Source: Nitrososphaerota archaeon
GTDB lineage: Archaea > Thermoproteota > Nitrososphaeria > Nitrososphaerales > UBA183
DNA: 5,593 bases
Direction: 5' to 3'
Assembly: GCA_029784825.1 (NCBI GenBank)
Contig: JAFMAU010000099.1
Location: forward strand, 1-5,593
This document shows, piece by piece, positions 5,237 to 5,593 of this stretch. Below the pieces are notes generated by a model that saw only the letters and a program-made list of their open reading frames with translations, had not been told where the DNA came from and made no database searches. The translations under genes were made by a program, and so were the position numbers. Positions within the stretch are counted from its first letter, which is position 1. The number at the start of each line of letters is the position of its first letter.

Positions 5237-5593
5237 TCAGGCCCGTGCCCTGGCCAGCTTCGAATACAGGTACACCTGGTAGGCGAGGGCGGCAGCGAGG
5301 AGCAACACCAGGGGGTACTGCGGAGGCGTGTAGAAGATGACCCCGGCGGCCATCGCAGGCAGGAGCAGGTAGCGGTATGAGAGGTTCATGAAAATTATGT
5401 ACGGCGGGTCGGTCGGGGTGAGGTACACGGTGACCTTCCCCGCCTTCTCGGCCCAGTAGGCGAGGACTGCCCCCAGGAGGGTCGCCCCGAAGACGGCAGC
5501 TAGCGGGAGCGCCATGGACGGGACCGCTGCCCAGGCCATGGCAGTCAGCACGAGGAGGGACGCGACGCTCAGAGGGTTGAGGACCGTGTTGAC
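5237..5593 (-). CDS. Unrecognised multi-pass membrane protein, C-terminal part (open at right edge)
   Basis: The minus-strand frame is open from the window edge to a TGA at 5239-5237, giving 118 residues. It is hydrophobic, with about four to five predicted membrane segments: roughly 8-27, 28-46, 70-90 and 92-111. These are separated by a polar loop (WAEKAGKVTVYLTPTDPP) and a short loop (YTPPQYP), and the protein ends in the basic tail KLARARA. GTG at 5551 and ATG at 5539 are in-frame internal candidates, but the frame continues upstream without a stop and no promoter or ribosome site is seen, so the true start probably lies beyond the window. I do not recognise the family. It is followed after 39 bp by the permease gene on the same strand. 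It could be a further membrane component of the same system or an unrelated lipid or sugar enzyme. Confidence 0.65.
   Translation of the reverse strand, partial: VNTVLNPLSVASLLVLTAMAWAAVPSMALPLAAVFGATLLGAVLAYWAEKAGKVTVYLTPTDPPYIIFMNLSYRYLLLPAMAAGVIFYTPPQYPLVLLLAAALAYQVYLYSKLARARA

Overview
The window looks like part of a GC-rich archaeal chromosome. The main evidence is transcriptional. Short AT-rich TATA-like boxes (e.g. 1360-1367, 2424-2431, 5221-5228) sit about 25-36 bp ahead of start codons in otherwise GC-rich DNA. Several genes then begin almost at the predicted transcription start with no Shine-Dalgarno sequence (leaderless), and TTG/GTG starts and AGG arginine codons are common. Two secreted proteins have a sequon-rich ectodomain held by a C-terminal membrane anchor with a basic tail, which also fits an archaeal surface. 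I cannot fix the lineage; a Thermoproteota/Nitrososphaeria-related or Thermoplasmatota-like organism would fit, but that is inference.

Layout from left to right. A cytochrome P450 N-terminus runs off the left edge on the minus strand (1-209). A 95-bp divergent promoter region follows (210-304). On the plus strand come a membrane-bound family 2 glycosyltransferase (305-1363) and a DrrA-type ABC exporter ATPase (1400-2401). Next is a two-gene surface-protein unit: a membrane-anchored TIM-barrel protein resembling clan GH-A glycosidases (2468-3787) and a small anchored beta-sandwich-like protein (3791-4390). Converging on these from the minus strand are a DrrB-type ABC-2 permease (4412-5197) and, upstream of it, the C-terminal part of an unrecognised multi-pass membrane protein (5237-5593, open at the right edge). 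No RNA genes, CRISPR arrays, insertion sequences or integrase/attachment signals were seen, and no gene-free stretch exceeds 100 bp.

Working model (inference): the ATPase and permease, though on opposite strands and 2 kb apart, form one ABC-2 exporter. The glycosyltransferase, P450 and surface glycosidase-like protein would build, modify or process an exported glycoconjugate, lipid or small molecule. The least ordinary parts are the glycosidase-like protein, its translationally linked partner with the same architecture, and the split exporter that brackets them.
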